Positions 33,936 through 42,126 of a stretch of DNA of 42,126 nt are shown in pieces; the first letter of the stretch is position 1; each line of letters opens with the position of its first letter. This DNA comes from JAVBNT01 sp031551355 (GTDB lineage Bacteria > Vulcanimicrobiota > CADAWZ01): contig JAVBNT010000029.1 of the NCBI GenBank assembly GCA_031551355.1, positions 1 through 42,126 of the forward strand. Direction: 5' to 3'. The translations under genes and the position numbers were made by a program. The notes under the pieces are model-generated. The model had not been told where the DNA came from and made no database searches. It was given only the letters and a program-made list of their open reading frames with translations.

Positions 33936-35705
33936 ATGAAGCCAGTTAAAAAGAGCGCTACTGAAATTTTTAAAGAAAAAACCAGAAGCCCGCAAAGAAT
34001 CAGGAGTTCCGATGTTATAAAAAATATCTTTACGGATATGACCTACTTTAAAATAAAAGATCAGGCCCTCATATGCGGAAGAGGTTTTTTAAATAAAAAG
34101 GAAATTGTTTTTCTTGGCCAGGAAAAACCCAAGGGAAACGACATACACTACGCAAACAAAGTCAACTTCGGGATGCTCAAACCTGAGGGGTACAGACAAG
34201 CGATAGAATTGCTTGAATATGCGGAAACAAACATGCTGCCGGTGATAACATTCATAGACACGCCGGGAGCGGATCCCAGCTCGGAATCGGCAAGAACACT
34301 GCAATCCTGGGCAATCTCAGACTGTATCAGCAAGTTCTGCACGGTAAAAACACCCACTGTATCGCTTATTCTCGGTGAAGGCGGCTCCGGCGGAGCGCTA
34401 GCGCTTCAGGTAACAGACAAAAAACTTATGATGGAAGACGCAATGTATTACGTAATTGCGCCAGAAAGCTGCGGTTCCATTATTTTCAGAGACAACACCA
34501 GAATAGAAGATTCAATAAATCTTTTGCGCCCAACCAGCAAAGATATGGTACATTTTGGAATTGTCGATGAAATTATCAAAGAACCGGATGATATATCCGA
34601 CTACTCAGGCTACATAAAAGTAATAAAATCAAATCTGACAAAGGCCTTGTCGGAGGTTACAAAAATCGACATCGACAAGCTTATCGACAGAAGAAAAAAG
34701 AAAGTCCTGTCCTATGGTGTTTACAAAAAAAGCGGTCTGTTTTCCCAGGTTGTTGATTTTTTCCAGAGAGACGACAACACTCAGGTCAGCCGCAAGTCCA
34801 AAGCCAAAATTATTGATGCCGAAGAGCTTACAAACTCTCTTGAGATTGCGTATCTCGAAAGCAAAAATCTGGACATAACAAAACCGCATATTTTATGTGA
34901 AAAATCAGACGGACGGGGATGCGGCAATTATATACAGCTTGATGAATATCTCGAAAATGCGAAGTCATGTCCGGTCTGCGGCAAAGGCGAAACACTGATG
35001 TCCGATGAATGGATAGAATTGTTATGCGACAGAAACACATTTACAGAATTCAACAGCAAAATAACGGCAAAAGAGCTGATCCTTAAAGAAAATCTGACTG
35101 ATGAATATCTGGAAACCCTTGAATCAATGGAAGCAAAATCGGGCTGCAGCGAATCACTCACAACCGGAGTCGCCAAGATAGACAAGTATCGATGTGTAAT
35201 TGCCATTTCAAATTTCAATTTCATAGGCGGTTCCATGGGAAGCGCCTTGGGAGAAAAATTTACCAGAGCCGTACAGTTTTGCATCACGAATAAACTGCCT
35301 CTGGTGTCGATTTGCTCATCGGGAGGAGCACGTATGCAGGAGGGAACGGTATCACTTATGCAAATGGCAAAAACAAATATGGCATTAAGCATACTTAAAG
35401 AATCCGCCCTGCCGTTTGTTTCGATAATGAGCCATCCCAGCACAGGCGGCGCATTAGCCAGTTACGCAACCCAGGGAACGATAAATATCGGTGAAAAAAA
35501 TGCTTTAATATGTTTTGCCGGTCCAAGAGTAACCCAGCTTGCAGGCATAAAAGTCGAATCAGAGGTGACTATCGCTGATTTTGTAGCGGCAATAGACGGC
35601 GTAGACGAACTGACAACGAGAAAAGACATGAAAAAAACGGTTGGTAAATACCTTAAATTTTTCTATGAAACAGCCGGCAAAAAAGAGATGCAGAAAAGAA
35701 AGTAA
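33936..35705 (+). CDS. Fused acetyl-CoA carboxylase carboxyltransferase, alpha then beta (AccA-AccD)
   Basis: This enzyme transfers carboxyl from carboxybiotin to acetyl-CoA, the first step of fatty acid synthesis. It is a single 589-residue chain. Residues 1-~285 are AccA-like (FIDTPGADP 106-114, GEGGSGGAL 147-155, YVIAPESCGSI) and ~300-589 AccD-like (SSGGARMQEG, PSTGGALASY). A zinc motif separates them (C321, C329, C345, C348); the first pair is Cx7C where standard AccD has CxxC. Fused genes usually read beta then alpha, so this order is unusual. A CCGGAGG site precedes the ATG. No accB or accC lies in the window. Confidence 0.93.
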   Translation: MKPVKKSATEIFKEKTRSPQRIRSSDVIKNIFTDMTYFKIKDQALICGRGFLNKKEIVFLGQEKPKGNDIHYANKVNFGMLKPEGYRQAIELLEYAETNMLPVITFIDTPGADPSSESARTLQSWAISDCISKFCTVKTPTVSLILGEGGSGGALALQVTDKKLMMEDAMYYVIAPESCGSIIFRDNTRIEDSINLLRPTSKDMVHFGIVDEIIKEPDDISDYSGYIKVIKSNLTKALSEVTKIDIDKLIDRRKKKVLSYGVYKKSGLFSQVVDFFQRDDNTQVSRKSKAKIIDAEELTNSLEIAYLESKNLDITKPHILCEKSDGRGCGNYIQLDEYLENAKSCPVCGKGETLMSDEWIELLCDRNTFTEFNSKITAKELILKENLTDEYLETLESMEAKSGCSESLTTGVAKIDKYRCVIAISNFNFIGGSMGSALGEKFTRAVQFCITNKLPLVSICSSGGARMQEGTVSLMQMAKTNMALSILKESALPFVSIMSHPSTGGALASYATQGTINIGEKNALICFAGPRVTQLAGIKVESEVTIADFVAAIDGVDELTTRKDMKKTVGKYLKFFYETAGKKEMQKRK

Positions 35706-35790
35706 AAAATCAAAGGTGAACCTCTTTTTGCCATAGTATATATGCAGTAACGGTATTCAAACCCATATCAACAAAAACGGATATTGAATA

Positions 35791-37041
35791 ATGATGGGAA
35801 ATAACAACCCAAATTGCCCTTCCTGCGGCAAAGAACTTAAAATAAGCAACCCTTACTCAATTGTTTCGCTAAAATGCGGCAGCTGTGGTACACCTATAGC
35901 CATTGAAAACGGACATCTGAATATAGATGCCAGCACCTCAAGACACAGTATACCGCGTCCGATGAGCGCCCTGTCATTGGGTATGAGAGGTGTGTTTCCA
36001 TCTATAGGAAAAGTAATGATTATCGGAAGGATTTGCTACCGAAGCGGTTCCTATGTTTGGAATGAATGGCTTTTACTTCGTTCTACCGGTTCGTATTGCT
36101 GGCTTATTGAGGATGATGAATCGTTCTCAATATCGCAAAAATTCACACCTAAAAATCCGTTTAGCCCTGATGAAATAACGGAAAACTCCATTCCTTTTGA
36201 AAACTCTATGCTCTATTTTGAAGACAGAGGAATTTCAACTGTCGTCGGTTTTGAGGGAGAACTGACCTGGAAAGTAACTATAGGCGATCAAACCAACTAT
36301 ATAGAGGGCTACAGCGAAAGTTATGGTCACGAAACCCTCTACAGTGCAGAATGGACCGATACCGAGATACTGTTTTTTAAGGGAACGGAGTTAACATACA
36401 GGGAAGTATACCGGATATTCGGAGTCAATGCGCCTATTCCGAAAGCCGCTCAGGAAGAAGAGGGGGCAGGCGCTACCGGGGCCAGTCTGTTCGGTTCAGA
36501 CTGGCAGACAGTCCTTGTTGCTTCGGTTTTTCTTTTTATCGCTTCGCTGCTAGGGCTGATTATATCTCTTAACTCGGGAGAAAGCGTCAAAGCTGGACAG
36601 CTGCCGGAAATAGAATCGGCGGAAGGAACAATTCTTTACGGACCGTTCAACCTGCAGCACAAAGGAAAACCTATACGCATAAACCTCAGCACGAACCTGC
36701 ACGACAACAATGTTGAAGGGCGGGTTAGGATTTTGAATGCTGATAAAAAACCGCTCAAGGACTTCAACTTCAATTTATATCACTCCGAAGGAGAAGAATC
36801 CGATTCTTCAAAATTAAACATAAGAAAATATTACATACTGGGAGAAACCGGCAACTATTATATACACATTGCCGGGGATACCGATGATATGGATCTGCTG
36901 ACAAAAATACGCGTGTCTGTTTATCAAAAAGCTTTTACTTCACTCCCATTCGCAGTTCTTTTAATAATATCCGGCCTACCGGTTGTATTATTTATCATTG
37001 TCTATATAATAAAAAACAGAAGTGAGGATGATGACGACTGA
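35791..37041 (+). CDS. DUF4178 protein with zinc ribbon and two membrane segments
   Basis: This 416-residue protein has an N-terminal zinc ribbon (C9, C12, C29, C32), then a DUF4178 domain (about 50-210; ICYRSGSYVWNEWLL is the domain core). A hydrophobic helix lies near 230-252, an extracytoplasmic domain between helices, and a second helix near 388-409. DUF4178 proteins cluster with membrane spermidine-synthase-like proteins and DUF350, as here, and are thought to form a membrane-stress or polyamine-linked system. That role is inferred from the literature on neighbourhoods. The ribosome site is weak. Confidence 0.82.
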   Translation: MMGNNNPNCPSCGKELKISNPYSIVSLKCGSCGTPIAIENGHLNIDASTSRHSIPRPMSALSLGMRGVFPSIGKVMIIGRICYRSGSYVWNEWLLLRSTGSYCWLIEDDESFSISQKFTPKNPFSPDEITENSIPFENSMLYFEDRGISTVVGFEGELTWKVTIGDQTNYIEGYSESYGHETLYSAEWTDTEILFFKGTELTYREVYRIFGVNAPIPKAAQEEEGAGATGASLFGSDWQTVLVASVFLFIASLLGLIISLNSGESVKAGQLPEIESAEGTILYGPFNLQHKGKPIRINLSTNLHDNNVEGRVRILNADKKPLKDFNFNLYHSEGEESDSSKLNIRKYYILGETGNYYIHIAGDTDDMDLLTKIRVSVYQKAFTSLPFAVLLIISGLPVVLFIIVYIIKNRSEDDDD

Positions 37042-37261
37042 AATGGTAAAATTAATTATTATTCTTGCAGCATTGCTGATAACCGGATTTATTTCATATA
37101 AGGGCCTTGATGTGGAAACACTTAGCTCTTCACAGGCAATCGGTAAGGAAATAAGAAAAGGATATGGCACACACTACGTAAGAACCGGGTCCATAAACAG
37201 AACTTCATCCGGTTACACCTCCAACAGAACCGGCGGGGGCGGATTTAAAAGCGGAAAATGA
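37028..37261 (+). CDS. Small single-pass membrane protein
   Basis: This protein of about 77 residues has one N-terminal membrane segment (VKLIIILAALLITGFISY) and a Gly/Ser/Arg-rich tail. It starts inside the end of the DUF4178 gene; ATG 37028, ATG 37031 and GTG 37022 are all possible. Its TGA overlaps the spermidine-synthase-like ATG by four bases (ATGA), so it is coupled to the next gene. No family is recognised, but short TM proteins at this place are common in DUF4178/DUF350 sets. Confidence 0.65.
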   Translation: MMTTEMVKLIIILAALLITGFISYKGLDVETLSSSQAIGKEIRKGYGTHYVRTGSINRTSSGYTSNRTGGGGFKSGK

Positions 37262-38790
37262 GCCGGGAAATAAACAGCGAATACCAACCACAAAAAGCAA
37301 AGCTGATTATAATTTGCTGTGTATTTATTATCGCTGTCTGCGGTATAGGCTATGAGCTTATTGCGGGAACGATAACTTCTTATTTTCTCGGCAATACAGT
37401 CCTTCAATTTTCTCTGACGATTGGTTTTTTTCTGTTTGCAATGGGAATAGGCTCCTACATTTCCGGCAAAGTAGAGAAAAACAGTGTTGAAATCTTTGTT
37501 GCCGCAGAAATAATGATTGCGATCTTTGGAGGTTCTTTTTCCCTGCTGCTGTTTATGTTTTACAGCATGCTGCCGGAAATATTCTACCCCGTCTTTATCC
37601 TGCTTGTCCTGATAATAGGAACACTGATAGGCCTGGAAATACCGCTGCTGGTGAGATTCATGAAAGACTACAGCAGCTTAAACACTGCTTTGGCAAGCGC
37701 TCTGTCGGTAGATTATACGGGCGCTCTTGTAGCTTCCATTCTATTTCCAATTGTAATTTTGCCGTACACCGGCATAATGCAGTCATCGTTTATCTTCGCC
37801 TTGCTTAACATTTGCGGCATATTTCTTTTTATCGGCCTTTTCAAAAACGAAATTAAAAGACCAAAAAAATATCTGATATCAACCATTATCATCACAATAA
37901 TACTTCTCGGCGGACTGGCTTATTCAGCAAAGCTGGTATCTTTTTTTGAAAACAAATTGTTCGCCAGTGAGATAATTTACTCAAAACAGACTCCTTACCA
38001 AAGAATTATAATGACGAAAAAAAATGATGATATCAGGCTTTTTCTTGACGGTAACCTTCAGTTCTGTTCAATAGACGAATACAGATACCATGAAGTTCTT
38101 GTGCATCCGGCAATGTCGCAAATACCATCAAAATCCAACATACTGGTACTTGGCGGCGGTGACGGACTGGCGGCCAGGGAGATACTGAAATACAGTGATG
38201 TCAAAAAAATTACCCTCGTGGATATAGACAGGGAAATGGTGGATTTATGCAGGAGCAACAATTTTATAAAAAACATCAACAATGATTCCCTCAGCAATCC
38301 CAAAATGAATATTGTCATTGAAGACGCCTTCAAATTCCTGGAAAAAGACACATCCTTTTACGACGCTATTTTTGTAGATCTGCCTGATCCAAACAATGAA
38401 AGTCTGGCAAAACTTTACAGCACATCCTTCTATAAACTGGCAATGGAACGCCTGGCAAAAACAGGAATGATGACAATACAGTCTACATCAACATTTCTTG
38501 CTCCCAAAACATTCTGGTGTGTATTCAACACCGTTTCTTCATGCGCGGAGCATACAAAAACAATGCATGTAAATGTGCCGACATTCGGCGAATGGGGTTT
38601 TGTAATGGCATCCCATATAAAACTCGGCATGGCTCCGCTTACGGTAAAGACAAGGTATCTGAATGACGGGGAAATGAAAAACATCTTTACAATGCCTAAC
38701 GATCTGATATGGGAGGATTCCGAAATAAACACAATGGACAATCCTGTTATACTACGGTATTATGAGCAGGATTGGAAGCTCTGGGAATAA
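37258..38790 (+). CDS. Membrane-bound spermidine synthase-like aminopropyltransferase
   Basis: The N-terminal ~230 residues hold about seven hydrophobic helices, with DYTGAL around 152-157. The C-terminal part is a spermidine synthase-type Rossmann domain: LVLGGGDGLAA (297-306), TLVDID (319-324) and FVDLPDPNN, where standard synthases have D-S-TDP. It may use decarboxylated SAM or be an unrelated methyltransferase-like enzyme; the missing standard motif leaves this open. Proteins of this membrane-fused class group with DUF4178 and DUF350, as here. Length (510) is usual for the class. Coupled to the small membrane gene by a four-base overlap. Confidence 0.85.
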   Translation: MSREINSEYQPQKAKLIIICCVFIIAVCGIGYELIAGTITSYFLGNTVLQFSLTIGFFLFAMGIGSYISGKVEKNSVEIFVAAEIMIAIFGGSFSLLLFMFYSMLPEIFYPVFILLVLIIGTLIGLEIPLLVRFMKDYSSLNTALASALSVDYTGALVASILFPIVILPYTGIMQSSFIFALLNICGIFLFIGLFKNEIKRPKKYLISTIIITIILLGGLAYSAKLVSFFENKLFASEIIYSKQTPYQRIIMTKKNDDIRLFLDGNLQFCSIDEYRYHEVLVHPAMSQIPSKSNILVLGGGDGLAAREILKYSDVKKITLVDIDREMVDLCRSNNFIKNINNDSLSNPKMNIVIEDAFKFLEKDTSFYDAIFVDLPDPNNESLAKLYSTSFYKLAMERLAKTGMMTIQSTSTFLAPKTFWCVFNTVSSCAEHTKTMHVNVPTFGEWGFVMASHIKLGMAPLTVKTRYLNDGEMKNIFTMPNDLIWEDSEINTMDNPVILRYYEQDWKLWE

Positions 38791-38880
38791 TAAGGCACTC
38801 AGAATTTAATGATAAAAAAAAGAAAAAATTCCCCGAAACTCCCCCACCGGACAGAGACTTATGATGACGGGAATAAAACT

Positions 38881-38918
38881 AAAAAACGAGAGAAGGCAAA
38901 AGTCAACTCCCGTTTTTT
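38881..38918. terminator. Bidirectional intrinsic terminator
   Basis: A 12-bp stem with one mismatch (38881-38892 with 38907-38918) encloses a 14-base loop and has A- and T-tracts on either side. It lies between convergent genes: the synthase-like gene (ending 38790) and DUF350 (ending 38960). Confidence 0.78.
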
Positions 38919-38959
38919 ATTGACTGTCATGAGGCAGCGGGTTTAAAAACTATATTCCT

Positions 38960-39346
38960 CTAAAGACCTGTTTTCTTATCATCGGCAGGCGGAGTATTTT
39001 CGGATGGCAGCACAGCCGGTCCGTTATCATTCTGAAAAGCCGGAGGGGCCGGAGGCTGAACCTGCCGGGGCATCGGTATTACAATTTCCTTCTGAGGCTG
39101 ATTGTTAATGACTGTTCCCGTCTGCAGAACCATACCGGTAACAAAACCAAAAGCCAGTATTAAACTCCCCATCACGATGGCAACGGCGATATTACCCTTT
39201 TTAAGCTCCTCCTGTTCATCAATCCTCGGAGTCATAAAATCGTAGACTTTCAAAAGAATAATTAAAGACATAGCCATCGCCACAGCGGCAAATAAAACCC
39301 AAATCAAGTCCTTAAGATATCCCATCAAAATAGTTCCCCAATCCAT
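38960..39346 (-). CDS. DUF350 membrane protein
   Basis: This 128-residue protein has two or three membrane helices (about 10-33 and 45-70) and a Pro-rich C-terminal tail. DUF350 proteins (YjfL-like in Escherichia coli) lie with spermidine-synthase-like and PspA-linked genes. A GAGAGG site precedes the ATG. It starts 27 bases after the stop of the DUF4178 gene and shares its direction, so the pair is probably one transcript. Confidence 0.85.
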   Translation of the reverse strand: MDWGTILMGYLKDLIWVLFAAVAMAMSLIILLKVYDFMTPRIDEQEELKKGNIAVAIVMGSLILAFGFVTGMVLQTGTVINNQPQKEIVIPMPRQVQPPAPPAFQNDNGPAVLPSENTPPADDKKTGL

Positions 39347-39373
39347 AAAAAATCCTCTCTTTTCAAATAAAAA

Positions 39374-40009
39374 TTAATATTCCGAAGTAACCTTTTTCTC
39401 AACGGTAATTTCCTCATAACCAATCTCCGAGCCGGTATGAAGCTCTATCTCATTGTCCCATATTTCCACGGAAACCAGAGTACCGTTGTCTATTCCCTCT
39501 ATATGCCTGACGGAGGCTCCCGGCACAACAACATAGTTGAGCTGCCCTTCTCCGCCGGAAATAACTGCATTCTGGATCTCGGTAATAAAAACGCTGCGGC
39601 CGGAGATGTTGATCCTTTTGGCGATGGCAATATGGTCAAGCTCCATCGCGTCAGTGATCTGGGTCTTGAAAAACAAAGTACATTCACCCTCTTCTTCTGT
39701 AAGCCAGCCGGCTTTGCCATCCTCAAACTTAAGGTACCATTCATCCCAGAAACCGGACGGGTAAGTATAGCGCAGACGCCCTAAAATCTCAAATCTCTTT
39801 CCTCTCAAAGCCCCTGCCGAGCCAACTGAAAAAATCGAAGGAGCCTCCGATAGTTTGGCCATTTTTCCGGAAGGATTAAGCGTTTTGTCGATAACACTGC
39901 TGACGGTGTCGCAATACTGGCAGACAACAGTCTTTGTGTAAGCATGCTCAATCTGAAGATGGCCGCCGCAGGAGGGGCAATTAAAACTCTTTGCATCTAT
40001 TGTATTCAT
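39374..40009 (-). CDS. DUF4178 protein with zinc ribbon
   Basis: The start at 40009 (211 residues) follows a GAGGTG site; a frame to 40084 adds 25 unlikely residues. The N-terminal zinc ribbon (C11, C14, C30, C33) is followed by a DUF4178 domain: RLRYTYPSGFWDEWYL is the same core as in the protein at 35791. No membrane helix is seen, so it is a soluble partner of the membrane-bound copy. It is a likely partner of the adjacent DUF350 protein. Confidence 0.83.
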   Translation of the reverse strand: MNTIDAKSFNCPSCGGHLQIEHAYTKTVVCQYCDTVSSVIDKTLNPSGKMAKLSEAPSIFSVGSAGALRGKRFEILGRLRYTYPSGFWDEWYLKFEDGKAGWLTEEEGECTLFFKTQITDAMELDHIAIAKRINISGRSVFITEIQNAVISGGEGQLNYVVVPGASVRHIEGIDNGTLVSVEIWDNEIELHTGSEIGYEEITVEKKVTSEY

Positions 40010-40087
40010 CAAAATACACCTCGTTTTAAGACATAAGTCTATTGATTTCGATAACAAATAACATGACACCTGCCGGAAAAACAAATG

Positions 40088-40123
40088 AAAAAAGCCGTCT
40101 TTATCAAGTAAAGACAGCTTTTT
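40088..40123 (-). terminator. Intrinsic terminator of gpmI
   Basis: A 15-bp stem with one mismatch (40089-40103 with 40109-40123) and a 5-base loop is flanked by A- and T-tracts. It lies just after the gpmI stop (minus strand) and could also act on the plus strand. Confidence 0.8.
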
Positions 40124-40149
40124 AGCAGCAAAATTTATTCAATCAAAAA

Positions 40150-41667
40150 CTATACCGGTATAAGAAGACTTGTCCCGGTCATCTCCTGGGGTTTGGGAAT
40201 AGACAGCATCTCAAGCATCGTAGGGGCAACATCCGAAAGTCTGCCGTCACGCAGCTTAAACCCGGGGTAATTGACAAGCGAACAGGTAACATCAAATGTC
40301 GTATGCGACGTAAACGGAATTTCTCCGTTTTTCATTTTCTCACAGTTTCCGTGATCCGATGTTATCAGCGCAGCACCGCCTTTTGCGACAACTGCATCAA
40401 CTACGGCGCCAAGACACGTATCTACGATATTTACGGCCTCTATGGCGGCGTCAAGCACTCCCGTATGGCCAACCATATCACCGTTAGCAAAATTCAAAAT
40501 AATAACGTCATATTTATCCATAACTTCAAGAAAACGATCCCTTACCTCAAATGCACTCATACTGGGCTTCAAATCATACGTAGCGACTTTAGGAGAAGGT
40601 ATCAGCTCTCTTTCCTCTCCCGGAAACGGCACCTCTCTCTGAGCGTTAAAGAAGAACGTTACATGTGCATACTTTTCGGTTTCCGCAATACGGAGCTGCT
40701 TTAGTCCGGCATTGGACAACACCTCTCCGAGGATATTTTTATGACGGACCTCATCAAAGGCAACAGCAAAATTGCCGTTTGCATAGTACCGGGCAAAAGC
40801 GGTATAAAAAACATCCCTCTTCTCGCGCGGGAACTCATTAAAATCGGCCTCGGTAAAAGCTCTTGTCAGCTCTCTGGCGCGGTCAAGGCGAAAATTAAAA
40901 TGCACAAAGGCATCACCGTCTTTGATACCGTCAAAATCACCGATAAGACACGGTAAGATAAACTCATCGTTCTTACCGGCCGCATAAGAAGCCGCAACCG
41001 CCTCTTTCACATCTCTGTAACGCTCGCCTTCAGCTTTGACAAGACAATTATATGATTTTTCAACTCTGTCCCAGCGGTTATCCCTGTCCATACCGTAATA
41101 ACGTCCATGAATACTGGAGATAATACCCATTTTGAGCTCCGACATTTTAGATAGAAGTTCATCTATATACCTCCCTGTGCTTTGCGGCGGAGTATCTCTG
41201 CCATCTGAAAAAATGTGAATACAGAATTGTTTTTCTGAAAGTCCCATATTTTTTGCCATCTGCATAAGAGCATAAAGATGGGTATTCATCGCGTGAACGC
41301 CCTGATCCTGAAGAAGTCCCATAACATGAAGCTTAGTACCTTTTCCAAGTGCATGCGACATTGCAGACTTTAGGGCTTCATTTTCATAAAAACCCCCGCC
41401 GGTAATCGATTTATCAATGCGAATCATCATTTCATCGACAACACGGCCGGAACCTAAATTCAAATGCCCAACTTCGGAATTACCTTGAAAACCGGGGGCA
41501 AGCCCGACATCAAGCCCGCTGCACTTGAGCATTGAATGCGGATATTTATTAAGAATACCGCTCATTACAGGCGTTTTGGCAAGTTTGGTAGCATCGCCTT
41601 CAGCAACAAAATCATCACACGGATTTACTCCCCATCCGTCACGGATAATCAAACAAAGAGGTTTCAT
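40150..41667 (-). CDS. gpmI: 2,3-bisphosphoglycerate-independent phosphoglycerate mutase
   Basis: This metal-dependent glycolytic enzyme interconverts 3- and 2-phosphoglycerate. The 505-residue length is normal. The active-site Ser lies in GNSEVGHLNLG (S64), near the N-terminal IRDGWG metal motif. FSDGRDTPP, NFANGDMVGHTG and TSDHGNCE supply the remaining metal ligands. The start overlaps the upstream zinc-ribbon gene by four bases, so the two are coupled. The gene ends before an intrinsic terminator. Confidence 0.97.
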   Translation of the reverse strand: MKPLCLIIRDGWGVNPCDDFVAEGDATKLAKTPVMSGILNKYPHSMLKCSGLDVGLAPGFQGNSEVGHLNLGSGRVVDEMMIRIDKSITGGGFYENEALKSAMSHALGKGTKLHVMGLLQDQGVHAMNTHLYALMQMAKNMGLSEKQFCIHIFSDGRDTPPQSTGRYIDELLSKMSELKMGIISSIHGRYYGMDRDNRWDRVEKSYNCLVKAEGERYRDVKEAVAASYAAGKNDEFILPCLIGDFDGIKDGDAFVHFNFRLDRARELTRAFTEADFNEFPREKRDVFYTAFARYYANGNFAVAFDEVRHKNILGEVLSNAGLKQLRIAETEKYAHVTFFFNAQREVPFPGEERELIPSPKVATYDLKPSMSAFEVRDRFLEVMDKYDVIILNFANGDMVGHTGVLDAAIEAVNIVDTCLGAVVDAVVAKGGAALITSDHGNCEKMKNGEIPFTSHTTFDVTCSLVNYPGFKLRDGRLSDVAPTMLEMLSIPKPQEMTGTSLLIPV

Positions 41668-41861
41668 CGTTCAACACACCTTTCCGAATTTTTATTGCCG
41701 GATTTCAGTTTTTCGGCGCAGGAAGTACAAACCCATGATACTTTGCCGGAAAAAGACAATCTACTTTCAATTCTCTCCGTACGGGATTTGCATTTCTCAC
41801 AAACAAATAATTTTTCTACAGCTAAGCATAAATGCTTGGATTCTAAAGTGGTTACCGTCAT
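41664..41861 (-). CDS. Small zinc-ribbon protein
   Basis: This 65-residue protein has two CxxC pairs (CEKC about 21-24 and CTSC about 45-48) spaced like a zinc ribbon. It has an AGGA ribosome site and overlaps the gpmI start by four bases. The role is unknown; small zinc ribbons often bind nucleic acid or act as metal-linked regulators. The coupled position before gpmI could be chance. Confidence 0.65.
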   Translation of the reverse strand: MTVTTLESKHLCLAVEKLFVCEKCKSRTERIESRLSFSGKVSWVCTSCAEKLKSGNKNSERCVER

Positions 41862-41938
41862 AAATACATCCTAAAAATCATTAAATTCTTTTATAAAAAT
41901 TCAGCCGTTAGGCTTTAATATTTTAATAATAGCTTTTA

Positions 41939-41967
41939 ATTATATACCCTGAGCGAGAAAAAAGCAA
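41939..41967 (-). promoter_or_regulatory. Promoter of the zinc-ribbon/gpmI operon
   Basis: A TTGCTT -35 (41962-41967) and a perfect TATAAT -10 (41939-41944) are 17 bases apart on the minus strand, about 80 bases before the first start codon. Confidence 0.7.
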
Positions 41968-42126
41968 GCATATTGTTGTAGAAAACCAGGATTCACGCAT
42001 GAGACACTTATTTTGTCTGCCAACAGACATTTTAGTAAGCTTTCATAAGTTACATGCGACTCATTCCTTCCCGCCGACAGCTTTTGTTTACTTGATTTTT
42101 TGCGAAGACGCTCCGGAACCGACCTT
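41968..42126. other. Window edge, no supported gene
   Basis: A minus-strand frame runs open from the window edge to 41940, but it crosses the promoter and has no visible start. Other frames are also open for shorter lengths. I see no domain and cannot decide whether it is the end of a gene that begins outside the window. Confidence 0.4.

Noticed and set aside
41940..42126. Open minus-strand frame at the right edge
   Set aside because: Crosses the gpmI promoter, lacks a visible start, and other frames are open too, so it is not decidable.
1..42126. CRISPR arrays, tRNA and rRNA genes
   Set aside because: No regularly spaced direct repeats and no cloverleaf or rRNA-like sequence were seen on either strand.

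Overview
The window (42,126 bases) looks like part of a chromosome of an uncultivated bacterium, probably anaerobic or fermentative. The evidence is a molybdenum hydroxylase with 2Fe-2S and FAD subunits, a GlpA-like three-component flavoprotein set, MetF, a MATE exporter, and many small Sec-exported proteins of unrecognised family. No rRNA, tRNA or CRISPR array was seen. I cannot name the phylum: there is no marker gene, and the genes match families found in Clostridia, Spirochaetes and several candidate phyla. Codon use in the first ~10.5 kb looks different from the rest (more G/C at third positions, judged by eye), which suggests acquired DNA.

Region 1 (1-10,600) is a defence island. One minus-strand operon of six tightly packed genes runs from 10,190 down to 699: a GHKL (HSP90/MutL/MORC-like) ATPase, a Z1-domain helicase-like ATPase, a DUF4420 PD-(D/E)XK nuclease, an AIPR protein, a C5-cytosine DNA methyltransferase with an extra C-terminal domain, and a Vsr mismatch endonuclease. 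It has a promoter and a ~300-base leader that contains gene debris. To its right is a metallo-beta-lactamase-fold gene that is frameshifted and cut short, probably where the island joined the chromosome. That gene is paired with a second PD-(D/E)XK-type protein (11,237-12,133).

Region 2 (12,134-27,000) is metabolic. It holds malQ, then a broken GIY-YIG gene, then a six-gene minus-strand operon: 2Fe-2S subunit, FAD subunit, GlpA-like dehydrogenase with BFD-like Fe-S domain, FAD/NAD oxidoreductase, DUF1667 protein and metF. The matching molybdopterin subunit lies ~2 kb further upstream with its own terminator, behind three plus-strand genes (small coiled-coil protein, GNAT, tautomerase). A MATE exporter and a UPF0173 hydrolase follow. 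The intergenic gaps hold many palindromes, some recurring as short REP-like hairpins, and one or two candidate structured RNAs.

Region 3 (27,000-33,900) looks like an effector or toxin locus. Three minus-strand proteins start with a similar Ser/Asn-rich MN(N/S)I leader: one HEVGH metallopeptidase and two paralogous ADP-ribosyltransferase-like proteins. Small acidic genes sit beside them (possible immunity proteins or chaperones). Interleaved on the plus strand are three paralogous secreted proteins (two from a recent ~540-bp tandem duplication) and another secreted protein.

Region 4 (33,900-42,126) is housekeeping and membrane genes: a fused AccA-AccD carboxyltransferase preceded by a perfect 34-bp palindrome; a convergent DUF4178 / small membrane protein / membrane spermidine-synthase-like / DUF350 / DUF4178 set; and gpmI behind a small zinc-ribbon gene with a good promoter.
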